Positions 22,980 through 31,335 are shown, counted from the stretch's first letter. The stretch is 64,000 bases of DNA from Crenobacter intestini (GCF_004919095.1 NZ_STGJ01000002.1:124001-188000); one strand, 5' to 3'. A program made the numbers and translations. Notes: a model not told the origin generated them from the letters alone.

Positions 22980-23747
22980 CTACGCGCCGCGCGCGAGCGT
23001 GCGTAGCGCGTAGGCGGCGGCCGCCATGCCGAAGCTGGCGGTGACCGTCATGCTCGCGCCGAAGCCCGCGCAGGACAGCCCTTGCGGGCCGGCGGCGGCG
23101 TCGCAGGCCCCCGCCTGCGGGTAAACGAGCTGTTCGGTCGAGTACACGCAGGTTACCTTCATCTTCTTGCCTGGCTCGCGGGGGAAGCCGTGGCGGCGGC
23201 GCAGGTTGTAGCGCAGCTTGGAGAGCAGCGGGTCCTGCGTGACTTCGGCAAGGTCGGCCACGCGGATCTGCGTCGGGTCGAGCTGGCCACCGGCGCCACC
23301 GGAGACGATCAGCCTCTGGCGGCGCGCGACGCACCACGCGGCGAGCGCGGTCTTCACCTTCAGGCTGTCGATGCAGTCGACGATGAAGTCGAAGCCGCCG
23401 CCGAGCATCGCGTCCAGCGTTTCCACTTCGACGAAGTCCTCGATGGTGTGCACCTGGCAGGCCGGGTTGATCGCGTACACGCGTTCGGCCAGCACGTCGA
23501 CCTTGGCGCGGCCGTAGTGCGGGTCGAGCGCCGGCAACTGGCGGTTGGTGTTCGATTCGGCGACGTTGTCCAGGTCGATCAGCGTCAGACGCCCGACTCC
23601 GCTGCGCGCCAGCGCCTCGACCGCCCACGAGCCGACGCCGCCGACGCCGACCACGCACAGGTGCGCGCCCTGAAAACGCTTCAGTGCGGCGTCTCCGTAC
23701 AGGCGGGCGATGCCGCCGAAGCGGCGGTTGAGGTCGGCATCTTGCAT
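22980..23747 (-). CDS. tcdA: tRNA threonylcarbamoyladenosine dehydratase
   Basis: TcdA (CsdL) is an E1-like enzyme that cyclises t6A to ct6A at tRNA position 37 using ATP. The 255-residue protein has MQDADLNRRFGGIARLYG at its start, the ATP-binding CVVGVGGVGSWAVEALARSGVG, the LIDLDNVAESNTNRQL loop, and the DFIVDCIDSLKVKTAL block. It also has the basic RYNLRRRHGFPRE loop and GLSCAGFGASMTVTASFG near the C terminus. Length and order match E. coli TcdA (268). It is convergent with oppF and probably monocistronic. Confidence 0.93.
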   Translation of the reverse strand: MQDADLNRRFGGIARLYGDAALKRFQGAHLCVVGVGGVGSWAVEALARSGVGRLTLIDLDNVAESNTNRQLPALDPHYGRAKVDVLAERVYAINPACQVHTIEDFVEVETLDAMLGGGFDFIVDCIDSLKVKTALAAWCVARRQRLIVSGGAGGQLDPTQIRVADLAEVTQDPLLSKLRYNLRRRHGFPREPGKKMKVTCVYSTEQLVYPQAGACDAAAGPQGLSCAGFGASMTVTASFGMAAAAYALRTLARGA

Positions 23748-23921
23748 GGCGGTTTCCTGCGGGGCAAAGCGGCGAAGGATACGGCAAAGCCGCGCGCACG
23801 GCCAGAAGCGGCCGCGCGCAAGTGGCTGATTGTGGAAAGAGTTTGCCCGCTGGCCTAGCCTGAGCAGAGGGTCATCGCAGACCTGCCCTTTGCAACCCAT
23901 CCCGCAGGGAGAGCCGCCATC

Positions 23922-24161
23922 ATGAAACCCCAACCGTCGTTCGACATCGACTTCGACAAGCACAACAACGCGTCGCTGCGCATTGCCTGTCCCGAATGCG
24001 GGCACGAAACCGCGCATCACCTCAAGTCGCTGTCGCCCGACAGCGATATTTTCTGCGGCAAGTGCAACACCAACATCACCCTGGACATGGAGGCGATCGC
24101 GCTGGCCAGCCGCGAGGCGGCCGAGATCCGAAAATCGTACGGGGTCGACGGCGGGGCATGA
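23922..24161 (+). CDS. Small zinc-ribbon-like protein, function unknown
   Basis: A 79-residue acidic protein with two Cys pairs, CPECGHETAHH and CGKCN, spaced about 24 residues apart. This is a treble-clef or zinc-ribbon pattern likely to bind one Zn(II). The ATG follows CAGGGAGAG at suitable spacing. A tight terminator follows, so it is an independent transcription unit. No characterised family is recognised; it may be a nucleic-acid or protein-binding accessory factor, but that is only suggested by the ribbon. Confidence 0.75.
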   Translation: MKPQPSFDIDFDKHNNASLRIACPECGHETAHHLKSLSPDSDIFCGKCNTNITLDMEAIALASREAAEIRKSYGVDGGA

Positions 24162-24220
24162 CGTAGCGCTTGGATAGCTGTCACAATCGGGGCTAGTCTG
24201 GACGGCCCCGCACGACACCA

Positions 24221-24245
24221 CGGCGGCATCGGCCGCCGTTTTTCA
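24221..24245 (+). terminator. Terminator after the zinc-ribbon gene
   Basis: A perfect CGGCGGC/GCCGCCG stem with a four-base loop is followed by TTTTT. It lies 60 bp after the small gene and 27 bp before the aldolase start, separating the two. Confidence 0.85.
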
Positions 24246-24271
24246 TGCGCAGGATTTTCAGGAGAGAAGCG

Positions 24272-25306
24272 ATGCAGTGGCTGGACGTACGCAGCGATAC
24301 CGTGACCCAACCGACCCCGGCGATGCGCGAGGCGATGTTCGCCGCGGTGGTCGGCGACGACGTGTACGGGGATGACCCGACGGTCGCCGAACTGGAGGCG
24401 CTGGGCGCGCGCATGCTGGGCAAGGAGGCGGCGCTCTTCGTGCCGACCGGCAACTTCGGCAACCAGCTCGCGCTGTTGACCCACTGCCGGCGCGGTGACG
24501 AGGTGATCCTAGGCGACGACTGCCACATCGTCTGGCACGAGACCGGCGGCGCGGCGGTGATCGCCGGCGTGCAGCTGCGCACCATCGAAAGCGAACTGGG
24601 TGTGCTCGACCCGAGAGCCATCGAGGCGCGCATCCGCGTCGGCGAGGACATCCATTTCCCGCGCACCGGCCTGATCTGCCTGGAGAACGCGCATTCGAAC
24701 GGGCGGGTGATCCCGCTGGACGTGATGGCCGAGACACGGCGTGTCGCCGACCGCCACAGCGTGCCTGTGCACCTCGACGGCGCGCGGGTGTTCAACGCGG
24801 CGACCCACCTGGGCTGCGACGTGCGCGAGATCACCCAGTACGCCGACAGCGTGATGTGCTGCCTCTCCAAAGGCCTGGCCGCGCCGGTCGGTTCCCTGCT
24901 CGCCGGCAGCCGGGACTTCATCGCGCGCGCGCGCCGCGGCCGCAAGCTGATGGGCGGCGGCATGCGCCAGGCCGGCGTGATCGCCGCGCCGGGCATCGTC
25001 GCGCTCAGGCAGATGAGCGGCCGGCTCGCCGAAGACCACGCCAACGCGCGGGCGCTTGCCGCACGGCTCGCCGCGCTGCCCGGCGTGTGGCTGGACGAGG
25101 CGTCGGTGCAGATCAATATGGTGTGGTTCCGTCTGGCCGATAGCGTGGACGTGACTGCGCTGATGGACGCGCTCGCGGACGCCGGCGTCAAGGCCAACCC
25201 GCCGGAAGACGGTTGGATGCGCGTGGTCACCCACTGGCAGGTCAGCGCCGCCGACGTCGAGCGGCTGGCCGACGTGTTCGAGGCCGCGCTGACCGACCGC
25301 GCATGA
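24272..25306 (+). CDS. ltaE: Low-specificity L-threonine aldolase
   Basis: A PLP enzyme cleaving L-threonine or L-allo-threonine to glycine and acetaldehyde. The 344-residue protein starts MQWLDVRSDTVTQPTPAMREAM. It has the GDDVYGDDPTVAELE block, NFGNQLALLTH, HLDGARVFNAATHL and the PLP lysine in CCLSKGLAAPVGS (near residue 200), all diagnostic of LtaE. An AGGAGA site precedes the ATG at 24272. It overlaps the TauE/SafE gene by an ATGA, so the pair is one operon. Confidence 0.92.
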   Translation: MQWLDVRSDTVTQPTPAMREAMFAAVVGDDVYGDDPTVAELEALGARMLGKEAALFVPTGNFGNQLALLTHCRRGDEVILGDDCHIVWHETGGAAVIAGVQLRTIESELGVLDPRAIEARIRVGEDIHFPRTGLICLENAHSNGRVIPLDVMAETRRVADRHSVPVHLDGARVFNAATHLGCDVREITQYADSVMCCLSKGLAAPVGSLLAGSRDFIARARRGRKLMGGGMRQAGVIAAPGIVALRQMSGRLAEDHANARALAARLAALPGVWLDEASVQINMVWFRLADSVDVTALMDALADAGVKANPPEDGWMRVVTHWQVSAADVERLADVFEAALTDRA

Positions 25307-26040
25307 GCGTCGCGACCGACGCGCTGCTGTTCGGCGCGGGCCTTATCGCCGGCGCGCTCAACGCGATCGCCGGCGGCGGCACCCTGGTCACCTTCCCGGC
25401 CTTGCTCGCGGCAGGGCTGCCGCCCCTGGTCGCCAATGCGACCAGTTCGCTCGCGCAGTGGCCGGGCTACCTCGCGTCGGGCTACGCGATGCGGCGCGAA
25501 CTTGCCGCGTCGCGTGCCGTGCTGCCCGGGCTCGCCGTGGCAAGCCTCGCCGGCGGTGTCGTCGGCGGCGTGCTGGCCAGCGTGGTGTCCGCCGCGCTCT
25601 TCATGCGGCTGGTGCCCTGGCTGATCCTGATGGCGACACTGCTCTTTTGGGCGGCGCCCAGGCTCGCGCGCCCCGGCGGCGGCCAGTGGCCGCGCACGCC
25701 GCTGCTGGCCTGCCAGTTGATGGTCGCCGTGTACGGCGGCTTTTTCGGCGGGGGGATGGGGGTGATGATGCTCGCGCTCTACGCGCTCGCCCTGCCGGGC
25801 GGCTTGCTCGTTGCCGGCGCGCTGAAGAACGGCTTGTCGGTGCTGATCGCCAGCGGCGGCGTCGCCGCGTTTATCGCCGCCGGGCTAATCGACTGGCGTG
25901 CGGGCGCCGTCACCGTCGCCGGCACGGTGGCGGGCGGCGTCGCCGGCGTCGCGCTGGCGCGGCGCCTGCCGGTTATCTGGCTGCGCCGCTTCGTCGTCGC
26001 GCTGGGGCTGGTGCTGACGCTGGTGTTCTTCCTGCGCTAG
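25303..26040 (+). CDS. TauE/SafE-family anion exporter
   Basis: A 245-residue membrane protein with about eight hydrophobic segments and the family repeats GLIAGALNAIAGGGTLVTFPALL (N-terminal half) and YGGFFGGGMGVMMLALYAL (C-terminal half). TauE/SafE proteins export sulfite, sulfoacetate or other small organic anions, but the substrate here is not indicated. Its ATG overlaps the aldolase stop by 4 bp. Linkage to threonine/glycine metabolism is suggested only by the operon. It converges with the araC-type gene. Confidence 0.88.
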   Translation: MSVATDALLFGAGLIAGALNAIAGGGTLVTFPALLAAGLPPLVANATSSLAQWPGYLASGYAMRRELAASRAVLPGLAVASLAGGVVGGVLASVVSAALFMRLVPWLILMATLLFWAAPRLARPGGGQWPRTPLLACQLMVAVYGGFFGGGMGVMMLALYALALPGGLLVAGALKNGLSVLIASGGVAAFIAAGLIDWRAGAVTVAGTVAGGVAGVALARRLPVIWLRRFVVALGLVLTLVFFLR

Positions 26041-26041
26041 C

Positions 26042-27082
26042 TTAGGTGGCCACCAGCCGGCCGCGTTCGCGCAGCTCGCTCGGCGAGCAGGCGAACCAGC
26101 GGTGGCTGGCCCGGCAGAAGTTGCTCGGGTCGGAGAAGCCCAGCCGGTAGCCGATCTCGACGATGGGCAGCGTGCTGTGCTGCAGCAGGTCTTCCGCCTG
26201 CTGGCGGCGCGCCTGGTCGAGCAAGCCCTGGAACGACTGCGCCTCCTGGCTGAGCTTGCGCTGCAGGGTGCGCTGCGACACGCCCAGCGTCTGCGCGACC
26301 TCGCCTAGCCTCGGCTCGCCCTCGGGCAGGGTGCGGCGGATCTGCTCGAGCACGCGGTCGGCGAAGCGCTGCCGCTCGATGCGGCTCAGGTAGTCGCGGA
26401 TCGCCTGCTCGTTCAGCGAGACCAGCATCGGGTTGGCGCCAGCGAACGGCTCGAGCATGTCGCTGTAGCTGAAGCCTATGCTGTCCTGCTCGGCGCCCAG
26501 GGTCACCGGTACGCCGAAGTAGTCGTCGAGGCGGGCCGAATACTCGGGGATCGCCGGGACCGCTAGCGCGACGAAGGTCGGCTTGATCGCGTGCTGGCTG
26601 AGCCGGCATGCCTGGCGGTGGATGAAGGCGAGCATCGCCACGCGTGCCGCGTGGTTGGGCTCGCTGCCGCCCAGCGTCTTGATCACCAGCGCGCTGCCGC
26701 TCCGGTCGTGTTTGAGCGCCATGTGCATGGTGCTCGAGATCACCTTGCAGTAGCGTGCCATCTGGCTCAGGAGTTCGGACAGGTTGGCGCTGGCGAGCAT
26801 CGCCAAGCCTAAAGCGTGCAGCGAAGGCGCCTGGATTTCTTCGCCCATCTGCAGGCCGAGCAGCGGGTCGCGGGTGTGCTCGATCGCTGCCAGCCAGAAG
26901 CGGCGCACCTGTTGCGTCGGGTAGCGCGCCTCGGGCACGTTGAGCAAGCCGGCGTCCATGCCGCACTGGCGCATCAGGGGTTCGGGGTGGACGCCGTAGC
27001 CGCGCAGCGTCTGGCAGAGCGCGCGTATCCAGCTGGCGAGGATGGTCGGTTCGATCGGTGAGTGGTGCAGCGGTGTACTCAT
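26042..27082 (-). CDS. AraC-family regulator, candidate activator of the ureide island
   Basis: A 346-residue regulator of the OruR/ArgR-like branch. Residues about 1-220 are an arabinose-binding-type effector domain (ILASWIRALCQTLRGYGVHPEPL onward). Residues about 240-340 carry the double helix-turn-helix with EVAQTLGVSQRTLQRKLSQE and IVEIGYRLGFSDPSNFCRASHRWF. It is divergent from the carbamoylase gene, and the shared 121-bp gap contains a tandem pair of 17-bp elements also found at three further promoters of the island. This makes it the natural candidate activator. The effector is unknown, perhaps allantoin or a downstream ureide. Confidence 0.9.
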   Translation of the reverse strand: MSTPLHHSPIEPTILASWIRALCQTLRGYGVHPEPLMRQCGMDAGLLNVPEARYPTQQVRRFWLAAIEHTRDPLLGLQMGEEIQAPSLHALGLAMLASANLSELLSQMARYCKVISSTMHMALKHDRSGSALVIKTLGGSEPNHAARVAMLAFIHRQACRLSQHAIKPTFVALAVPAIPEYSARLDDYFGVPVTLGAEQDSIGFSYSDMLEPFAGANPMLVSLNEQAIRDYLSRIERQRFADRVLEQIRRTLPEGEPRLGEVAQTLGVSQRTLQRKLSQEAQSFQGLLDQARRQQAEDLLQHSTLPIVEIGYRLGFSDPSNFCRASHRWFACSPSELRERGRLVAT

Positions 27083-27131
27083 TCTTGCGTTCCCTCTTTT
27101 ATATTTTTAGGTATCAAATGCTACCTCAATA

Positions 27132-27196
27132 GTGGCGTGCGCGGACAACATTTTGTCGTGCGCGCCCACATCCCCCGCCGGCGCAAGGCCTACACT
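27132..27196 (+). promoter_or_regulatory. Tandem 21-bp-phased operator and -10 box before the carbamoylase gene
   Basis: Strong element at 27132-27148 (GTGGCGTG-N4-GACAA) and a partial second copy at 27153-27169 (TTGTCGTG then N4), a 21-bp phase. Exactly 42 nt after the first element lies TACACT (27191-27196). The implied start site is near 27203, one base before the ATG at 27204. No Shine-Dalgarno sequence is visible, so the transcript may be leaderless. A palindrome GACAAC-AT-TTTGTC spans 27144-27157. Confidence 0.7.
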
Positions 27197-27203
27197 GGCC
27201 GGC

Positions 27204-28502
27204 ATGCAAGCAACCCTTCCCCTTTCCCGACCCAAGCTAGATGGCGAGCGCCTGCTCGAAGGCCTGGACACCCTGCGCGGCTTCGGCCGTTACGGCAGCG
27301 GCGTGCGGCGGACCAGCTTCGGCGAGGCCGACCTCGCGTCGCGCCGCTGGCTATGCGAGCGGATGCGCGGGGCGGGCCTTGCTGCACGCATCGACGGCGT
27401 CGGCAACGTGGTGGGCGTGTCGGGCAAGGCCGGGCCTGCCCTGCTGCTCGGCTCGCATTCGGATACCCAGCCTGTCGGCGGTTATCTCGACGGCGCGCTC
27501 GGCGTGATCGCGGCGATCGAAGTCGCCCGTGCGCTCGCCGTGTGCCCGGCGACCGCCCACCTCGCCGTCGACGTGATGAGCTTTGTCGACGAGGAGGGCT
27601 GCCATTACGGCTTCCTGGGCAGCCTGAGCGCGGCCGGCCTCATGACGCAGGCCGGGCTCGACGCCGCGCTGAGCCACGCCGGCGTGCCGCTGCCCGAACT
27701 GTTGCGCGCGGCCGGGCTGTCCGCCCGGGTCGAACCGCTGGACCTCACGCGCTACGCCGGTTTCCTCGAGCTGCATATCGAGCAGGGGCCGTGGCTGGAC
27801 GACGCGGGCGAGGCGGTCGGCGTGGTGTCGGCGATCGTCGGCGCACGCAACCTCGACATCACGACGCACGGGCAGATGAACCACGCCGGCTCGACGCCGA
27901 TGGCCCGCCGGCGCGACGCCGGACGCGCGCTGATCGCGCTCGCGCACGAACTCGACATGTTGCTTGGCTGTTTTGCCGGCCCGTACACGGTGTGGAACTT
28001 CGGGCGCATGGAATTCTTGCCCGGCGCGGCGGCGATCGTGCCGGAGGAAGGGCGCTTGCGGCTGCAGTTCCGCGACCAGGACGAGGCCTTGCTCGACCGC
28101 ATCGAGGCGGCCGTCGGCGAACTGGTCGCCGCGCACGACGGGCGGGGCGGCGTCGAATGCAGGCTGGCCCGCAGCGGCGAGCCGACGCGTGCCGTGTGCA
28201 TGGACGCGGGTCTGCGGGAGGCCTGCGTCCATGCGGCACAACAGCTGGCGCCCGGCGCTTGGCGGACGATGCCCAGCGGCGCGCTGCACGACGCCGGCAT
28301 CCTCGGCCGCGTGATGCCGGCGGCGATGCTGTTCGTGCCGAGCATCGGCGGCGTCAGCCACAACGTGGCGGAAGAGACGCGGCACGAGCACCTGTGTCTC
28401 GGTGCCGAGGCCTTGCTGTCGGCGGTGTTGCGCTGGGCAGCGGATAACGGACGCCTTGCCGTGGGCGGGGCGGATAAACAGACAGGAGCGATGGAATGTT
28501 GA
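27204..28502 (+). CDS. Zn-dependent amidohydrolase/carbamoylase (allantoate amidohydrolase-like)
   Basis: A 432-residue M20/M28-type hydrolase of the hydantoinase/carbamoylase family. The dinuclear metal ligands are visible in order: GSHSDTQPVGGYLDGALGV, VDEEGCHYG, LHIEQGPWL and a late GVSHNVAEET. The family cleaves N-carbamoyl groups (N-carbamoyl amino acids, allantoate, ureidoglycolate, beta-ureidopropionate). With allantoinase and AllE nearby, allantoate amidohydrolase (AllC role) is the best guess, but the metal-loop wording differs from E. coli AllC. It overlaps the GST gene by 7 bp and is preceded by the tandem operator. Confidence 0.85.
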   Translation: MQATLPLSRPKLDGERLLEGLDTLRGFGRYGSGVRRTSFGEADLASRRWLCERMRGAGLAARIDGVGNVVGVSGKAGPALLLGSHSDTQPVGGYLDGALGVIAAIEVARALAVCPATAHLAVDVMSFVDEEGCHYGFLGSLSAAGLMTQAGLDAALSHAGVPLPELLRAAGLSARVEPLDLTRYAGFLELHIEQGPWLDDAGEAVGVVSAIVGARNLDITTHGQMNHAGSTPMARRRDAGRALIALAHELDMLLGCFAGPYTVWNFGRMEFLPGAAAIVPEEGRLRLQFRDQDEALLDRIEAAVGELVAAHDGRGGVECRLARSGEPTRAVCMDAGLREACVHAAQQLAPGAWRTMPSGALHDAGILGRVMPAAMLFVPSIGGVSHNVAEETRHEHLCLGAEALLSAVLRWAADNGRLAVGGADKQTGAMEC

Positions 28503-29152
28503 CAGTTTACGGCCGGCGCAACTCGGCCAACGTGCAGAAAGTGTTGTGGATGCTGGGCGAGCTCGACCTCGACTACGAGCGGATCAACGTCGGCGGCAGC
28601 TTCGGTGGCAACGACGATGCGGGCTACCTCAGGCTGAACCCGAACGGCAAGGTGCCGACGCTGGTCGACGGCGAACTCGCGCTGTTCGAGTCGAACGCCA
28701 TCGTCCGCTATCTGGCGGCCCGCTACGGCGGTGAACGCTGGTGGCCGGCCGACCCGGCGGTGCGCGCGGTGCAAGACAAGTGGTTGGACTGGCAGCTGTC
28801 GACGCTCGCCGACGCGCTGGGGCCAGTGTTCGTCGCGACCATCAAGACCGAACCCGAACGCCGTGACGAAGTGGCCATCGCCAGGGGCGCCGCCCGCCTG
28901 CACGGCTGCTGGCAGATCCTGCAGCCTGCGCTCGAGGCCGACCCCTACCTCGGCGGCGCCGAGCCGGGGATCGCCGACCTCGTGCTGGGCACGATGTTCG
29001 CCCGCTACCGCGCGCTGCCCATCGTCCATCTGGCCATGCCGGCGCTGGACGCGTGGTTTGCCCGCCTGTCCGGCCGCCCGGCCTGCCGCACGCATGTGCT
29101 GCGTCCGATCGGCACCACCCCCGAGGAATGGACCCGCCTCGAGCGCGCCTGA
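28496..29152 (+). CDS. Glutathione S-transferase family protein
   Basis: A 218-residue cytoplasmic protein. An N-terminal thioredoxin-like domain starts MLTVYGRRNSANVQKVLWML, with cis-Pro region NPNGKVPTLVDG and glutathione-contact LFESNAIVRYLAARYG. An all-helical C-terminal domain follows (about residues 90-210). The likely activating residue is in the RRNSANV loop. It overlaps the amidohydrolase gene, so the two are cotranscribed and coupled. A role in ureide catabolism is not established; glyoxylate or aldehyde by-product handling is speculative. A terminator follows. Confidence 0.9.
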   Translation: MLTVYGRRNSANVQKVLWMLGELDLDYERINVGGSFGGNDDAGYLRLNPNGKVPTLVDGELALFESNAIVRYLAARYGGERWWPADPAVRAVQDKWLDWQLSTLADALGPVFVATIKTEPERRDEVAIARGAARLHGCWQILQPALEADPYLGGAEPGIADLVLGTMFARYRALPIVHLAMPALDAWFARLSGRPACRTHVLRPIGTTPEEWTRLERA

Positions 29153-29183
29153 TCCTTACCCTTTGCGTTTGTTCTCCTCCCTT

Positions 29184-29210
29184 GCCGCCTGTACCCCGGG
29201 CGGCTTTTTT
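29184..29210 (+). terminator. Terminator after the GST gene
   Basis: A GCCGCC/GGCGGC stem with a nine-base loop is followed by TTTTTT, 31 bp beyond the GST stop. The rest of the 308-bp gap up to allE holds the tandem operator described separately; no gene is seen in it. Confidence 0.8.
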
Positions 29211-29302
29211 CATGCGCGTCCGCCTGCCTTCGGCAGCTGTGGTACCGGTGCTTCAAGGCGTGTGGCAGGTGTCGGCGAGGTGGGGCTGGCAAGCGGAAAA
29301 AG

Positions 29303-29369
29303 CCGTGGCGCGTTCAGACAACGTGTTGTCGCCACGGGACAGAGGCGGCGCGAAACGGGGGAGTAGACT
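29303..29369 (+). promoter_or_regulatory. Tandem 21-bp-phased operator and -10 box before allE
   Basis: Strong element at 29305-29321 (GTGGCGCG-N4-GACAA) and a second copy at 29326-29342 (TTGTCGCC-N4-GACAG), 21 bp apart. TAGACT at 29364-29369 begins exactly 42 nt after the first element. The implied start is near 29376, giving an 85-nt leader to allE. Nested inverted repeats are also present: GACAAC-GT-GTTGTC at 29317-29330 and CCGTGGCG/CGCCACGG at 29303-29310/29330-29337. Confidence 0.75.
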
Positions 29370-29460
29370 GGCTTCACTTTCAAAGACAAACCGAAGCAAG
29401 CTGAAAGTTGAACGAATTTGGCCGAATAAGGCCGCTAATTAACCGAAATTGGAGACAGTT

Positions 29461-30234
29461 ATGCCTTACCCAGTTGGTCTGCTGAAGAACCGCTCCGTCG
29501 TAAAACATGGTGAATGGGCCGTGATCGCCCCCGAAGGCCGCGTGATCAACTGCATGCCGGGTTTCTCCGATTGCAAGATGACCATCCTGGCGACCCCGAA
29601 GATGGGCGCGAGCTTCATCCAGTTCATCGGCACCGTCGGCGCTGAAGGCAAGACCACCCTGAAGTACGGTGGCAAGGAACATGAAGAGAGCTTCGTCTAC
29701 ATCCTCGACGGCGAAGGCGAACTGAAGATCACCGTCGGCGGCGAGAGCAAGGTCTACGGCCAGGGCGGTTACGCCTACGCCACCGCCGGCACCGGCATCG
29801 AGTTCGAGAACGTCAACGGCAAGGAATGCCGCATCCTCCTCTACAAGCAGCGCTACGTGCCGCACCCGGATGGCCGCGCGCCGTTCAACGTGTTCGGCAA
29901 CACCAACGACATCGAGTGGGTTGACTACGACGGCATGAGCAACGTCCACCTCAAGGACCTGCTACCGGTCAACGAAGCGTTCGACATGAACATGCACATT
30001 CTGTCCTTCGACCCGGACGGCTGCCACCCCTTCGTGGAAACCCACGTGCAGGAACACGGCGCCTACCTGTACGAAGGCGAGGGCCTGTACATGATGGGCG
30101 AGGACTGGATCCACGTTAAGGCAGAAGACTTCATGTGGTTCGGCCCCTTCACCAAGCAGGCCGTGTACGCGACCGGCCGTGGCCCGCTGACCTACATCTA
30201 CTCGAAAGACTGCAACCGCGACGTCGAAATCTGA
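29461..30234 (+). CDS. allE: (S)-ureidoglycine aminohydrolase-like bicupin
   Basis: A 257-residue bicupin. AllE releases ammonia from (S)-ureidoglycine, using Mn(II), to give (S)-ureidoglycolate in allantoin catabolism. The start MPYPVGLLKNRSVVKHGEWAVIAPEGRV is AllE-like. The first cupin includes HEESFVYILDGEGELKI. The second carries putative metal ligands in ETHVQEHGAYLYEGEGLY and a downstream DFMWFGPF strand. GGAGAC precedes the ATG at 29461. The carbamoyltransferase gene follows by 57 bp on the same transcript. Family assignment comes from recognised sequence patterns, not a search. Confidence 0.85.
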   Translation: MPYPVGLLKNRSVVKHGEWAVIAPEGRVINCMPGFSDCKMTILATPKMGASFIQFIGTVGAEGKTTLKYGGKEHEESFVYILDGEGELKITVGGESKVYGQGGYAYATAGTGIEFENVNGKECRILLYKQRYVPHPDGRAPFNVFGNTNDIEWVDYDGMSNVHLKDLLPVNEAFDMNMHILSFDPDGCHPFVETHVQEHGAYLYEGEGLYMMGEDWIHVKAEDFMWFGPFTKQAVYATGRGPLTYIYSKDCNRDVEI

Positions 30235-30291
30235 GCGCGGCGCCCGGCACACGAATACTCACTGAAATATTCACGATAAAAGGAAGCAATC

Positions 30292-31320
30292 ATGGCACTG
30301 ACCAAAGAATTCAAGGCTAAGGACATCCGCGAAACGCTGGCCGCTACCGGCATGAAGGGCAAGAACATCACCTTCCTGGACGACTTCAGCCGCGAACAGA
30401 TCCTGTCGCTGTACCAGTCCGCCGAGATGCTCGAGCCGTTCATGCGCACCGGTACCAACCTGCTGCAGGGCAAGACGCTGTACACCCTGTTCTTCCAGCC
30501 GTCGACCCGTACCCGCTGCAGCCACGAAAACGCGATGCTGCGCCTGGGCGGCAACGTGATCACCGAAGCCGACCCGCTGCACAACAGCTCGGCCGCCAAG
30601 AACGAAAGCCTGTACGACAGCCTGCGTGTGACCAGCCAGTACGCCGACGTGATCGTGATGCGCCACCCGGACGACAAGGAAGCGCTCGGCGCGATCGAAG
30701 AGCTGGGCAGCAACGGCAGCCCGATCATCTCCGGCGGCTACGGCCACGTGACCCACCCGACCCAGGGCCTGCTCGACAGCTACAGCTGCTACCGCGCCTT
30801 CGGCGACCTGGAAAACGCCACCGTCGTGATCAGCTCGCCTGACCTGTCGCGTGCCCGCTCCGGCCAATCCTTCGCGCTGGCCCTGGCCGCCATGGGCGCC
30901 CGCATCGTGTACACCGGCACCAGCGAACTGCGCACGCCGGACATCATCCGCGAGAAGCTGACCCGCATGGGTGCCCGTTGGGAAGAGCACTTCGACCTGA
31001 ACGTGAAGCAGCACGAAGAGCTGTTCGCCGACGTCGGCGCCGACCTGGTCTACCTGCCGGGCTGCTCGGTGAAGAAGGACGACCCGAACCGCGAAGACTT
31101 CATGAAGAAGCTCTCCAACCACTACATCTCCCTCGAGATGCTGGAGAACATCAAGAAGAAGACCGGCAAGGTGGTCGGCGTGCACCACTCGCTGCCGCGT
31201 AACCCGGGCGAGTTCGACATGGCGATCGACGCCACCGAACACGAACTGTACTTCAAGGCGATCGGCTTCTCCGTCGCGATCCGCATGGCCCTCTTGGCCG
31301 CGGTGGTCGGTGTGAACTAA
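30292..31320 (+). CDS. Aspartate/ornithine carbamoyltransferase-family enzyme, probably ureide-specific
   Basis: A 342-residue transcarbamylase. Carbamoyl-phosphate binding is visible as FFQPSTRTRCSHENAMLRLGG, with HPTQGLLDSY later. The C-terminal domain contains HHSLPRN, which aligns with the ATCase HPLPR motif, and ends in an ATCase-like ALLAAVV helix. The usual aspartate- or ornithine-binding signature is not evident. Co-transcription with allE points to a catabolic role, transferring a carbamoyl group from a ureide (ureidoglycine, or oxalurate to oxamate) to phosphate. An anabolic pyrB or argF role is less likely by context. Confidence 0.75.
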   Translation: MALTKEFKAKDIRETLAATGMKGKNITFLDDFSREQILSLYQSAEMLEPFMRTGTNLLQGKTLYTLFFQPSTRTRCSHENAMLRLGGNVITEADPLHNSSAAKNESLYDSLRVTSQYADVIVMRHPDDKEALGAIEELGSNGSPIISGGYGHVTHPTQGLLDSYSCYRAFGDLENATVVISSPDLSRARSGQSFALALAAMGARIVYTGTSELRTPDIIREKLTRMGARWEEHFDLNVKQHEELFADVGADLVYLPGCSVKKDDPNREDFMKKLSNHYISLEMLENIKKKTGKVVGVHHSLPRNPGEFDMAIDATEHELYFKAIGFSVAIRMALLAAVVGVN

Positions 31321-31335
31321 GCGATGCGTCACTGG

